Part shown: positions 20,898-34,300 of the stretch, piece after piece | Position numbering within the stretch: position 1 is the stretch's first letter | How the letters are laid out: every line of letters begins with the position of its first letter | From: Strongylocentrotus droebachiensis | Taxonomy: Eukaryota; Echinodermata; Echinoidea; Camarodonta; Strongylocentrotidae | Reading direction: 5' to 3' | Length of the DNA: 64,000 nucleotides | NCBI GenBank assembly: GCA_035222895.1 | Contig: JAVYIG010002211.1 | Span: forward strand, 1-64,000 | Program-made: the position numbers and the translations under genes | Notes under the pieces: model-generated | What the model was told of the DNA's origin: nothing | What the model saw: only the letters and a program-made list of their open reading frames with translations | Database searches by the model: none

Positions 20898-21987
20898 AAG
20901 ATCAATGAAAGAAGTTTAGACACATTTTCAGGTTACAACTTGATGAATATCATCCCCAAATATAAACAATACCAATAGGTAAATTGATATTTCATCTTAA
21001 TACAGTATTATGGATGTATGAATAACCGATTAACACACTCATTGAGCTGAATGGACACATTAATTTTCCGAATCAATGATTGTTTGCAAATTATGCAAAT
21101 GAGTTCGATCCATGAACGCAATATGAAAATTACAGCATGTCCATCAAAGAATCCGATTAAAACCATTCTCAAAATAATTTATGTGAGCCTAATTGATAAT
21201 TATGATAGATGTTGCCACTTGCCGAATGCTACTTATTAATTAATATGAACACATTTTGCGATCGATACAATCAGTAAATCTTGCATATTATGGAAATAAT
21301 TTTCGGGTACTATATAAATGCAAAGTTGATTGGAAAGTATATTTTATAGCAAATATTTGCACTGCAACTAAACAAAAAAAGTCCATTATGCTCACCAACC
21401 ATCTTGTTAATTATGTTCATCATTTTATAATGACAATGATTTTTGTTTTTTTCGGTGATTAAAATTTAATTGCATAAAATGCAAATCCAAATAAAACTAA
21501 TTGATTATAAAATGTTTCCCTTTTTTCACTAAAATTGAATACATTGGGTAAATACTAAATTTCCTGGAATGAGTTATTGTTTAATTTTTTTTAAGATAAA
21601 GCTTGTTCAGGTAGTGTGGGATTATATTCATGTTAATTTGGAAATTATGTACAGCTTAATTTTACACTGATTCAGACTTAAACATTTGTATTGAACACCT
21701 CTTTTTTCACTTGGATACTTTTATATACGTATTTTAATTTTTGTTTTCTCTCTTAGATTTTGACTCAAATGACCCTATGTATATTATGCCATGCACTGAG
21801 CTCTACGATGTTTGGCATTTCGTTTTTATGTGGGACATTGTACCTTCATCCTACACTGTCGTTTTGCAGCCGCAGAGGGAGCTCGAATAAAATTAATTGT
21901 GTACACACAAATTACGTCTACGTGTGCCGATTCCTGGGAGAGATTGTAGTTTCAAGATCAATTTCAGATGATTATCTATTTTTGCAG
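20898..21987. other. Upstream flank of GOLIM4, no gene recognised
   Basis: AT-rich. It should contain the GOLIM4 promoter and any non-coding first exon, but I cannot point to a TATA box or transcription start with confidence. Confidence 0.4.
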
Positions 21988-22080
21988 CTGCAAATGTCTG
22001 ATCTAGAGAGCCTTAATACCTGAGTGAGATGTGAACCACGGCAATTATCGTGGACAACCTGAATTTCGTTTGTAATCTGC
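21988..22080 (+). promoter_or_regulatory. GOLIM4: Candidate GOLIM4 5' UTR with a 9-codon upstream ORF
   Basis: A TCTATTTTTGCAG acceptor-like site ends at 21987, so the coding exon may begin at 21988 after a non-coding first exon. The interval contains ATG at 21994 opening a short frame that stops at 22021-22023, and an in-frame stop (22060-22062) before the GOLIM4 ATG. The uORF could dampen translation if it is in the mRNA. Confidence 0.35.
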
Positions 22081-22345
22081 ATGTCTAAAACCAGGTACTC
22101 CAATCCGCGTTCCGTCGACTTGGATTTCAGCAAGCAGCCAGCACTGTCAGTGACCGTAAACAACATGATTTCCTCCCGTCGCAGCGGCCGCCCATTTGGG
22201 CAAACCCTCTTCTTCGCATTGACTTTTCTTGCCTGTCTGTACGGCATCTACACATATTTTCAAATTAAAAAATCGCTGGATGAAGCAACGAATAGAACCA
22301 TGAAATATCAACAACAACAAGATTCACTAACATCTCAGTTGCAAG
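22081..22345 (+). CDS. GOLIM4: GOLIM4 exon 1 (start, membrane helix)
   Basis: Codes residues 1-88 and ends in phase 1 at CAAG/GTACAT. An in-frame stop at 22060 shows that the start is within the exon. The alternative start is ATG 22165, just before the SSRRSGRP basic stretch that precedes the membrane helix. Confidence 0.9.
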
Positions 22346-25300
22346 GTACATACAATATTGATATTTATATGGTGATTGGGGTGATTATTAATATTTGTAA
22401 ATGTTAGCAACAAATTAGAAATTAGATTTTACTTTTTTTAGAAATAGAGTCTAGATCTAGGGGTCTAGATAGACTCTAGAAGTAGAATTAGAAGTTAAAA
22501 AACATTGGAAAGAGGTTGATCTAGAGAGAATGTGATGTTGCTTTGCTAATATTTGTTTTAATGAAGCTGATGACTAGCCTAACTTAAGTTTTTAACATGC
22601 TTAATATTGTATTCTTTTTAGGAAGTTGAAATGTGTTAAAGTGTACCTAAACTATTAAAGTTAAACTAGATTAGTGAATTCGCGTAAATCAGTTGACAGT
22701 CCTGCAGCACGGCCTCTTTCTTTTAAACCTTTAAGATCTTCTTCTTCCGTTTTGAGTACAGACCTCTTTACAGAGTATTATCGTACTTGGACCGAAAGCT
22801 TCAGTCTCTCTAATCGTCGGTTGTTCCACTGAGACTACGTCTGGCTCCACTAGACCTCCGATTATAGAGACTGAAGTCTGGGGACCTCTTTCTGTGAGGC
22901 ACTGTACGGAACAAATGGTGCGGTTCGACCGGACCGCGATGAATGAGATATGCAACAAGATTTTCACTCTTTACATCCTCATAACTGCTGCAATTATAAC
23001 ACAAATTAAAAATAACATATATATAGCTTATTTGACTTACGATAGCTTGCTCATTTAGATCCTAAATTAATGATTAATCCGAGAAAGTCTCATCGTCAAC
23101 ATTATCCGTCTTGGTGTTAGTTGATGAATATTCATTTTTTCTTTTCGAATGTCCAATAGCTACCGTAGCTACGTACGAGTAAGCCCAGCTTGACCAAACG
23201 AACTCCCACGAAACAAGTGCTCTGATTGGCCATTTGGCTATGTTTTGTTAGGTTGACCCGGAAATATTTTAGCCGCCGGGTCATATAGCCCTATGTTCCG
23301 AGTGCATGAACGTACAGTTCGGAGATACAAATTGGATAATTCATATAAGTAAGTCCGTAAATTATCCATTTAATATTGAGTTATCAAATTTTGATAACTG
23401 TAATTAGGACAAATGACATACCGACCTAATTTACATCTGATTTAGAAATCAGGAAATTAGATCTAGAAGTCTAAATAAAGAAAATCGGGGAGAAAATGTC
23501 GTGGACGAAAATATGTACATAGCCACCCCCATGGTACGAGATCTCTGGGTTGCCATCTGTATTGGGGAATGACAACAAATGTCAGTTTTATTAAAGAAAT
23601 GACCCAAATCAGATGGTTATTGCTGTCTATATCGTACTATACTGGGGGTGTGTGCAGGTGGACCACTAAACTCTTATAGTACGAATAGTGCAGCTGGGTT
23701 CTTAACGTGCAAAGGACTAGTATACAAATAACGCACGGCCCAGAGTGCAATAGCGGTGAATGCAGTACGTGCGAGGTTTCTTTAGATTGGTGCCGCTCTG
23801 TGCAACGAGCCGCTTGCGGCGAGTTGACAGTGCGAACCATCTGAAGAAACCGAGCGTACACTGCATTTACGTTTCGCACAACAGGGCCAAGTGCGTTATT
23901 TGTTTTATAAAATAGCGACACAAATAGCAACAAACAAAAGTTTAGATCTTAACTTAGAGTCTACGAGAGTTCGATCTAGATCTAGAGTTATGTTGGTTCT
24001 ACTAGACTAAAATAAGAGTAAGACCTTGCAGGCTTTTACCAAAAAGTCCACGGGATTCATTGTTTGATTAAAAATAAAATCCATAGGGGGTCTAGAGACG
24101 AGTCTACATCAGACAGCTGAAATTCCTGGCTTCATTATAAAATCCAAAAGTCAAAACGGGTCTAAATCCAAGGCAAAAGTAAAAAAAAAAATGTGCTTTT
24201 TTATAATACCCCGCTCTAGCTAGCTAGAGCTAAGCGACGCATGGGGATCATGGTGGAGCGTACAATATTAGCTACGCGTAGCCTATAGCCTACAATGCAC
24301 TCGAGGGAGCGTACTAGTACTACGTGTACGCGCGCGCGCGCTGGATATCCGTGGTAACGTGTATTATAACTTTTTTTGCGCTTTTTTCTGCAAAATCGTG
24401 CTTGCATAAAAAATTTGTCAATGTCATGTGACGCGTATTGACCAATCACGATGCTTAAAATACTAGAGCCATTTTATAATGACTCTTCTCTACACGGGGC
24501 CTCCATTTAACGTCCTATCCGAGGGACGGAGTGTTTTCCATTTGACATAACCTGCGTCTATGAACAAGGGAATGGGCACGTTAACACACAAGTGACACAA
24601 CGCAGGCTTCAGTCATCTGCCTGGGTGAGAGTCGAACCCAGGATCTTCGGTTCGACAGACCGACGCTTTACCGACTGAGCCAACTCGTAGAGAGGTCTAC
24701 AGTGGTAGTTTACTTTTAATAGTAAACTGAACTTGCAAAACTTTTTGGTTCTTTCTAGGGTCTACATGTACATCTAGTTGTAGATCTAGTCTAGAAGTCT
24801 ACTCTAAATTCTAATTAAATGTGACGTGATATTCAACCAATCTTAGGCTAGCCCGTCTCTGTGAAAAGGGAATTCATGACTTGTGGTTAAATTTGTTTGC
24901 CCGTATTCTACTAAAAATTAAAACCCTAACATTAAAGTTGGGTTTTAAAAGCTTTTGTGACGTTTTGTCCAAATCAGGTGTAACACAGGGGAAGTTAGTC
25001 CTCCTTCTTCCAGTTGAGTACCGGCCTCTTAAATTAAGTATTTTTGTACTTATTTATTTATGTATTCATTTATTTATTTGAACATATTTCATCAGGAACA
25101 AGATCAGAGAGGACTGGTTTACATCCTGGTCCTGAATATTTAAAGCTTACACTAAAACATAAAAATAAATAAATTTTATTAAGATCTATCATCTATGTAC
25201 AGTGAAATATTTTTAGAGGTATAATCTTGCTCAAAATACCAGCCTACTGTAAATCATTTACAACTTCAGGTGGACTGCTAAGTACATGTACAATGAGATT

Positions 25301-28300
25301 CAGATTCAGCTGTGCAAATATTAATCTGTGTAGTGTCAGGATAATTGCTCCCCAATAATCCAACAAAATGTTTTAATTAATTTAACTCTCAGAATATGAC
25401 TGTAGATTGTAAGAGTAGAAATCAGTGGATCTACATGTAATACATTTATTGTGAGCACTGAGCAGACAGATTTTATTGATTATATTGATTGATGGATGTG
25501 ACAGTATACGGTACACCACTGTATAATGTTAGGTGTCACAATGCCTTAATCTGATAACAATAGACCATTTTTGTAATGTAATCGAATTTAATGCATAAAT
25601 CTTTGTTAAGTGCCTAGCTGTTACACTTCATTTCATTCATCCATTACAAATAATTGCATTTCAATAGTCAGAATGCAAATTGCAATACAATAATTGTTGC
25701 TACAGATAGGACAAATATTTTGGCTTGTCCTCCCTAACAACTCTGAATGTATGCAATTTGCATTCTGACTATTGAAAAACAATTATCATAACAGGTGTAT
25801 GAAACAATTTGTGCATTAAATTTGATTACATGTACATAACAAAAATGGTCCACTCTCTGTTCTATCCATTTACAAGAAGTCATTTGGAACACTTCTTTGT
25901 TCAAAATTAAATCACAATTTATAATGTGAGAATGTGAGATGACCTTCATCTTGAGTAAATGACCTTGACAATAATGATTTTCTTTTTCTTTTAGTGATGC
26001 ATATCATATGATAAAAGTTCTCTCTGATGTATGCAATGCCAAAGTGCTTTAGAAATTATTAATAGACCTACCAAATCTTTAGGAAGATCGATATTTCTAA
26101 TCGAAAATGCATTTTTTTCATGTATTTAGTTTTCTTCCTTGCTTTGGTTACCATTAATTTTAATTTACAGAGAGAAACTGGCCTATGAATTAACAAGTTT
26201 TCTAATAATTTTCTGTTTGTAAATTTGTTTTTGTTTCATTACATTGTCATATTCTCTTCTTCTTCTTTCATTTCAGTTGTCTATGAGCATAGATCAAGAT
26301 TAGAGAAAGCCTTACAGGTTGCTAAAGGAGAACAGAAGAAAACCAAAGAAGGTAAGAAAATTACTAAGGTTGTCAGCATACTCATCATTTATCATGACCA
26401 ACGTTTTTTCCTTTGACCATTGATGTAAACAAAATGTTGAGCCCAATAATCATGCATTTTCGGAATCAGCATTTCTTTCAGCGAATTACAGATATCAATT
26501 TTTCTGGTAGAAAAAAGTACTTTTATGTACAAAATTTAAAGCATGTCATGTACATGTACATGTAAATATATATGTGTAAGTACACTGTACTTACATTTAA
26601 ATGCAATTTAAAGTAATATAACCTTTGGTAAATTGATTTTAAAGTGTACCAAATCATGTTTTGCTCTTGGTTTAAAGGGTTCCATGTGACTATACTGTAT
26701 TCAAAATATAAGCTTTAATTACTTCTTCAAAGAGATACTGTAAAAGTAGAAATATTTGTGGTACATTAATTTTTGTGAATGTCGCCTTAAGATCGGTAAG
26801 CGCAAATTTTAGAACTCGCAAAAATATAAGCATGACTTCTTATGCGTGTTTTGAACAGACTGAAGTGTGTGCAACGCGAATTTAAGAACCAGCAAATATG
26901 TTATGGGGCCGCTCAGAGCAAAAAATTAATCACGCGAAAATAACAGTGTTTACAGTATTGCAATTCAAATATTTTAAAAAGTGAATGTCATGTTCAGTAG
27001 ACTCAATAAAGCATGTGTACGTGCTCATAAAGAATGGGACTCGCACAGAGACCAAGGCCCGTCTTGGGTTCCATGTGAGCCTCATACACGTGGGGTTTGA
27101 TGTTATCCTTTGTACTCCTTACGTACATTAAAACTTAATTAAAGAATTGGTCACAACTAAAACTTTTTACAAATGAACTAGCCCATAATAGCCACAGACT
27201 CATACCAAAAGATAGCCATATAAATAATTTCATCTGTTGTTATTTCTTGTTTAAAGTCTCTGAATGTCCCGTACGTCACAATCCAAATAGCTTGGACCTG
27301 CCCAGATACACAAATTATTTTTCAGGTGATTGCTACACTTTAGACCTGCTCACAAATTTGCATTGGCTTTGTGCATTTGTCAGACTTGTTCCCTTGTTTT
27401 ATTGCATTTTTAAAGAACCATCATGTAGATCTTGAGATTTGTGAAATTCAACTGGAATCATTATATTTGTATGCATCCGCCCACTGAAGGGGGTGCTGGA
27501 GGCATTATGTTAATACATGTAGGCCTATGTTGTCAGTCCGTCAATCCCGCTTTCTCGAGATTTGTGAAATTGTTAATATGTACAACTGGAATCATAAAAT
27601 ATTTTATGCCTCCGCTCATTGAAGGTGGTGCGGGAGGGAATTTTTGAAATTTGTATGGACACTTAATACTTTATATCACTTCTTTTTTAAAATCTCTTAC
27701 AGGTTTTGAACAAAAACTTGATGATGCAAGGGTAAGTTGAAATTTCATTTCATTTTTTGTTATTTATTATTTCTATGTCCTTGAAAAAAAATATTATGGT
27801 ATACATTTACATTATCCTGTTTTTAACACTGTTCACTTTGAGATTCCTGTGCACTTTGTTGTACCTACAGTTAGCAATTAAATTATTTATACCCTTATCA
27901 AGTTTTGTAATTTGTTTAAGTATGAGAAAAATTGATTTGCCCCGATTTATGTTTCTTGAGAATGTGACAGCTTACATACAGTATAAAAGCAATCAACAGC
28001 CCTTTAGAAATCAACCAATCCATGGTTCATTCTTCAGATATGAAAAGCACACAACAACAAAAAACAATCAAAATTACAAGGGGTATGATTAATTATATGT
28101 TGTTTACTTTATGTGTAACAGATGTCAGCCAAATAATTGTGCTCTTAGAGAGGGAGGGAGAGAGAGAGAGAGAGGGGGGGGGGGAGACATAACACAAACT
28201 GTGAAAATAGTTGTTCTAGCGAATGTATTTAACCTCTCATCATCACACATAATCTGATACATTTTTGCTATTAAGCGGTTAATGTATTGATAAAGGCAGT

Positions 28301-31300
28301 GATAAGTGAACATCCGTTGAAACTAACTGGAGGTAAATTTACTTTTTAATTATCTGTTTTAACTTGACATAAAATAAAGACATTTGTTTCCAATAACACT
28401 TTGCACTGTCTCCTGTTTCTTATAATTTCAGCAAGAGCATGAAAACAGGTACAATGCTATCAACATTCAACATAAAATGCTGCGAGTAAGTATTGCTTAT
28501 GTAGTTGTATGATTTATGTGTATATCGTCGGGTATTTATGTACTAGGTTTTGACTAATAAACAAAAGATTTGGTATCTTAAACAGCTTGGGGGGAGGGGA
28601 ACTACATGTACATAACGGTTCAGCCAAACAAAACCAGGCCAAATTTCTTGAAACCGTCATACATGTAGCTCTCAGTTAAGATATCCCTTAGAAACATGTA
28701 TCAAATTTATGGATGTCCATAAACCTAGACTTTAATTATTACAGTTTTGAGAAACTGGCCCCAGATGGTTTTAATGATCAAGTTATCTTTCCCTTCCCAG
28801 TCACAGGTGAACCAAATACATTTTATTGATAAGGATAACGACAAGGAGGACTATTAATCCGCCTTGCTTTGATAAAGATAAAAAACTGTTAAAATTTTTC
28901 TTTTTCTTAAAGGTGTAGACCAGTTTTGGAAACGCCCCCCTCTCAAAATATGAAATGGAAGCTCTTATTACCAATCATGTGAAAGAATATGTTTTGACTA
29001 ATACGTGATCTACAAATTTTGCCGGGAAACCGCCTACTAATTGATATATTTCGTAAATTATCATATCGATCCGGCCTGGATAGATATCGCGAATGCACTT
29101 CAACATTGAAAATTTGGGCATATGTTTCTGCTTTTTTGTGAATTTAGGTTGAATTATTGCCATCTGAACCTCTGAAGGCAATTTTAAACAATATTAAATT
29201 GATATTTTGCACCCAAAACCCTTGAACCGAAATGTTACCACTCCCGGTCTATATCTTTAAAAATGTGCACCCTCTAAGAATCGTCATTATGTAAAAATTA
29301 ATCATGCATGTGCGATTCTAAAATGGCCGCCAGGCTGGGAACGCTTCCACGTGGAGTAAAGAGTCTCCACTGTAAAGGCTCGTTCAGATAAGAAACAGTA
29401 AAATGCCACGTTTTTATACGTTTTAAAGACTTTTAATGAATGGCAACAAAGTTCCTGCACATATTCATACACATGTACTTTCACCTACTGTACATGTAGC
29501 TTTGTGTTATAAGATACACATAGATATAGAAATGTGAAGTGTATTACCCTTTATGTCAACATAAAAAACCCACTGTAGTTTGTTGCCTCATACTGTACAT
29601 GTATCTGAACCTGGCTAAGTTAAGTGGAGACTCTACATGTAACTGAATCCCATTGCCAGGGCAGTTGGGTTCGAACAAGCACTCTGAAGTGCTTTAGTCT
29701 GTTACTGGTATACTGATTATTATTATTATTATCATTATCAATATCTTCATTATCATTATCTGCATTTTCATCATAATCATTATTTTCATTGGTATTAGTG
29801 CGATTATTATTATTTTTTATTTTGTTTAATTCCTCCCCCCCCCCCTTCCACAGGGTTCCTTTATTAAATAATATTGTTCCAATATGTATACAAGAAGAGA
29901 TATATACATGCAGAATTTCAAAATGCTATTCTTGGCCATTCAAAATATGATAAGAACATACATTTACACTGTAAATATCAGTTACAAATTGCAGTCATTT
30001 TTTAAATATCACAAATTTACTTGGCAAAACAATGTCAAATCTAATAAACAATCAGAAACACTTTGTAAAAGGTATCCACTTTTTAATGAATTTCTTTTCT
30101 TTCAGATTTGTGTTACATACAGTATATACTTTTCCATGTTATAATAACACTTTATTGCTGATATTATGTGTTAAAAAACTGGCAAACCCTGTTTGCAGTT
30201 TTGTTTAATTATTATTATTATTATTATTATAATTATGATTATCATGACTGAGTGTGGTCTTTGTTTAATACCAGGCTCAACATGATGATATTTATGAGGA
30301 TCTAGAGCACCAGAAGGGCTTTAAGTAGAAAATATATATATATATTTTTTTTTATTCAATTATTATTATTATAATTCAAATTATCATTATCAATACCTTC
30401 ATTAAATCATCATTATCATCGGTATAAGTGTTATTATTATTATTATTATTTTGTGTAATTATTATTGTTATTATTATGATTATCATGACTGAGTGTGGTC
30501 TTTGTTTAATACCAGGCTCAACATGATGATATTCATGAGGACCTTGAGCACCAGAAGGGCTTAAGTAGAGACCTTCAGAACCAGCTTGAGGAGCAGAAGG
30601 ACGAACATGAGGAGAACGTCGCTAAGGTGCAGGAAGATGCAAGCAGAAGGTTACAAGTTTTGCAAGGTAACATTACAGCTAGATCCTGGGGCCTGTTTCT
30701 CGAAACAGTCATAGGACTAACTTCATGACTATCCCATTGAAACCTGTGTTATACAATTAACACGCATTTCAATGAGATACATATAGTCAAGAAGTTAGAC
30801 TTATGACGGTTTCAAGAAACGTGCCCCTAGCTTTCAGGGTGACTGATCACTGCAAAGGTTTGCAGACACCTCCACAAATTCTAAAGAGCAAGAAAGCAAA
30901 ACTATCATGTCATTTCTCCTCTCTCTTAATATATCATACTGTAAGTTATTTTAAAGGTATTATGTCCCATTTGTATGCCGAAAAAATGAAAAGGTTGAAT
31001 CCCCATGGTATTTGAAAGATAATACTAATTTAGAAGTTCCCTCAAACCAAAAGAGCTTGATTATGGCTTTTAGTGGGAAAATAATGACCATTAGTTCTTT
31101 AGTTATTGCAATCACCTAAAGTAATAGTCTGATTTTCAGACCCTTTTACTGAATGGTCGTACATTTTGTGCTGCGCAAAGATTCAATCAGCTTAATTTTT
31201 GGAGATTACAAGAAGAGGATTATTGATGTGGACAAATGCTCATGTACCCTTTACAGTTCATTTTATGTATGTTATTACCAAAGAGAAAAAAATGTCAGTC

Positions 31301-34300
31301 AGTCAATCAATACTGTCAGACAGTGAAGTTTTCGTGCACAATTTGAATACTAGGACACTGCTAATGTTTAAATTTCTCAGACAGGACATACATGACTTAT
31401 TCATAATTCCTGCAAAGTTCTATATAATTTGATGTTAGCTGCAAAAGGAATACACTTCCTTATCTCTCATACTGAAATGCAATCTGTTTTTTAAATTTTT
31501 TTACAGCTTGTTATTTTTTACTTGTGCACCTAGTGCATTCAATTTTCATACCTTCTTTGGTTTTATGGATGCATCATTTTCCATTTTTACTATGGTTTAT
31601 ACTTGCATATTTTCTTGATGTTTTCAATGTAATTTTGTATGAAATTTTGAAAATTTGGCAGCTCGGCTACGACCAGGGTAATATGTGTAAAGCGCCATGA
31701 GCGTCAGAACCTGGCGGATACCGGCGCTATATAAATAACCATATTATTTATTATTATTTATTAATATCTATTATGATATATCTTTGTATGTATTGTGATG
31801 ATGATGGAAATATGAATTTGAATTCAATTATTGATTTCCCTTTCAAGCTTTGCAATGCAATTAAAAAATTTGTGAAGTGCAAGAGACAAAAAAATAGCAT
31901 AAAATATGGCTGTTGTATTCATGTGTGTAAAGATCTCCAGACATACCGGTACACTTACACTGTACTTGTAATTATTCACCACTACATGTATGTACATGTA
32001 TGGTCTAGAAGTTCATGTATTAAAGGTAAAGACCAGTATTGGTAACGCCCCAATTTCAAAAAATGAAATGGAAGCTCTCATTACCAATCATGTGAAAGAA
32101 TATGTTTTGACTAATACATAATGATAAAAAATTTGCCGGGAAACCGCCTACTAATTCATATATTTGGTAAATTTATTTCTCTCATGGTCTGGTGAGAGAG
32201 ATAGGGTAGTCCCATATACATCTTTCTGTGTATAGTGCTTGTAACTTTACGAAGAATGAGCCAAATTTCTTATCATTTTGATGATTCCAGAACCTTGCAG
32301 ATGCTAGATGCTAGATGATCGACCTTTTCTGATCGATTCCACAACGTTTCTTTCACAATGCAATCGCATGACCATTACTGGTCTTTACCTTTAACTTTGT
32401 TTAATTCCTTTACAGCGCAACTGAGTGAAACACAAGAATCGTTGGACCAAATAACCAACCAGCATCAACAGACTGTGTACAGCTTGAGACAATTACAGGT
32501 TTGTAGAGGTTTGATGGTGATGATGATAGGGATGATGATGATGATGATGATGGTGATTATGATGGTGATGATGATAGGGATGATGATTGTGGTGATGATG
32601 ATGATGATGATGATGAAATGACGATGGTGATGAGCTAAAGAGGATGATGAAGATAATGATGACCAAATAACCAACCAGCATGGTTGGTGATGTTCATGTT
32701 AGGGATGATGAAGACAGTTATGATGGTGATGATCATGATGATGATGATGAAGACAGTTATGATGGTGATGATCATGATGATGATGATGATAGTGATGATC
32801 ATAATAATGCTGCTGATGAAGATGATTGTAATGATAATTATGATGATGATGATAGTGATTATCATAATAATGCTTTTGATGTTGAAGATGATGATGAAGA
32901 TAATAATTATGATAGTGATGATGATGATGGTGGTGATCAAAATAATGCTGTTGAAGATTATAATGACGAATCGGCTTACTGCAAGAATATACATAATACA
33001 TCTACTTGTAGGTACACGTCTTTGTTACCTCTGATTTACACTATAACTTAATGTCTGATATTGCTCAACGTTTACCACCCCCCCCCCCTCCTTTTTTTCT
33101 CCTTCTTTCAGAACGATTTTGGGCAGACAAAAGCAGACAGAGACCAGTTAGCACAACAAATAGAATCCTACGCCATGCAGATCAATACCCACCAGGTACA
33201 GCCATGATGATAACACCACTATTCCACCTATTAGTTTGAAGTTTATTTATTCCACATTTTACATTTTTAAAGATTTCAAATCAAGTATAATGTACAGAAA
33301 ATAAGTATGAAGTTTCAAAATATATAGATATGACAGGCAATGTAAAACAATGTAAAATGTGGGGAGCCTAAATAAAAAGCATAGCTTGTATGTAAATAGG
33401 CTACCGTACTGAGTAACACAATATAGTAGGTCTGAATTTAAAAGGTATTATAGAAAAATATAGAATAAAGAGTATAGAAAAAAATATAATAATGATAGGT
33501 AGGAGAAGGAGAAGAAGGGAAGGAAGGAGAGGAAGACGAAACATCATTGTCACATTGCCAGAAATTTGACGGTTTAATATCAATAAGATTGAAGTTTATA
33601 TCATGCTACAAGCACTTCATATTAATTTTTTTTGCAGTAAATTGTGTGAATAGAACAATTTTTATGCCTGCGTTACGAAGTAGCCGGAGGCATTATGTTT
33701 TCGGGTTGTCCGTCCGTTCGTCCAGTACGTACGTACGTCTCGTTCTCGTGATCGCGTTATCTCAAGAACCGATTGATGAATTCCTGCCAAACTTAGGTCA
33801 TGTATGTATCTTGCAGAGCCAATGAATTGATTAGATTTTGGGGTCATGAGGTCATAGGTCAAAGGGCTCATTATGTATGCAAAAATAGCTTGTGATCACA
33901 TTATCATTAGAACATATGGACAGATTACCATGAAACTCAGGACATGTTGTATCTTGCATTTGGGGTCGTGAGGTCAAAGATCAAAGGGTCATACATGTAT
34001 AGGAGAAATAGCTTGCACTATGAACATGGCTGACAAAGAAAGCGGACAAAATATACAGTTCCTCAGGTAGACAAAGGAACATCCCTTCACTGCTATTATG
34101 TAAAAATGTGTAGAACAGGTGTCACATGCATATTCACTTTTTACATAATAGCAGTGAAGGGATGTTCCTTTGTCTACCTGAGGAACTGTATATTTTTTCC
34201 GCTTTCTTTGTACGTAATGTTCATAGTGTTGTAATCACGATATTCTGAGAACCTGTTGATGGATTTCAACCAAACTTGAGTTTGAAAAATTTCTTCCATT

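Noticed and set aside
24590..24690. tRNA-like sequence on the minus strand
   Set aside because: It lacks a proper acceptor pairing and runs into a conserved SINE body, so it is a SINE head and not a tRNA gene.
32358..33051. Met/Ile- and Asp/His-rich frames in the intron 6 region
   Set aside because: Products of the GAT microsatellite. The exon 6 codons at its start are kept as GOLIM4.
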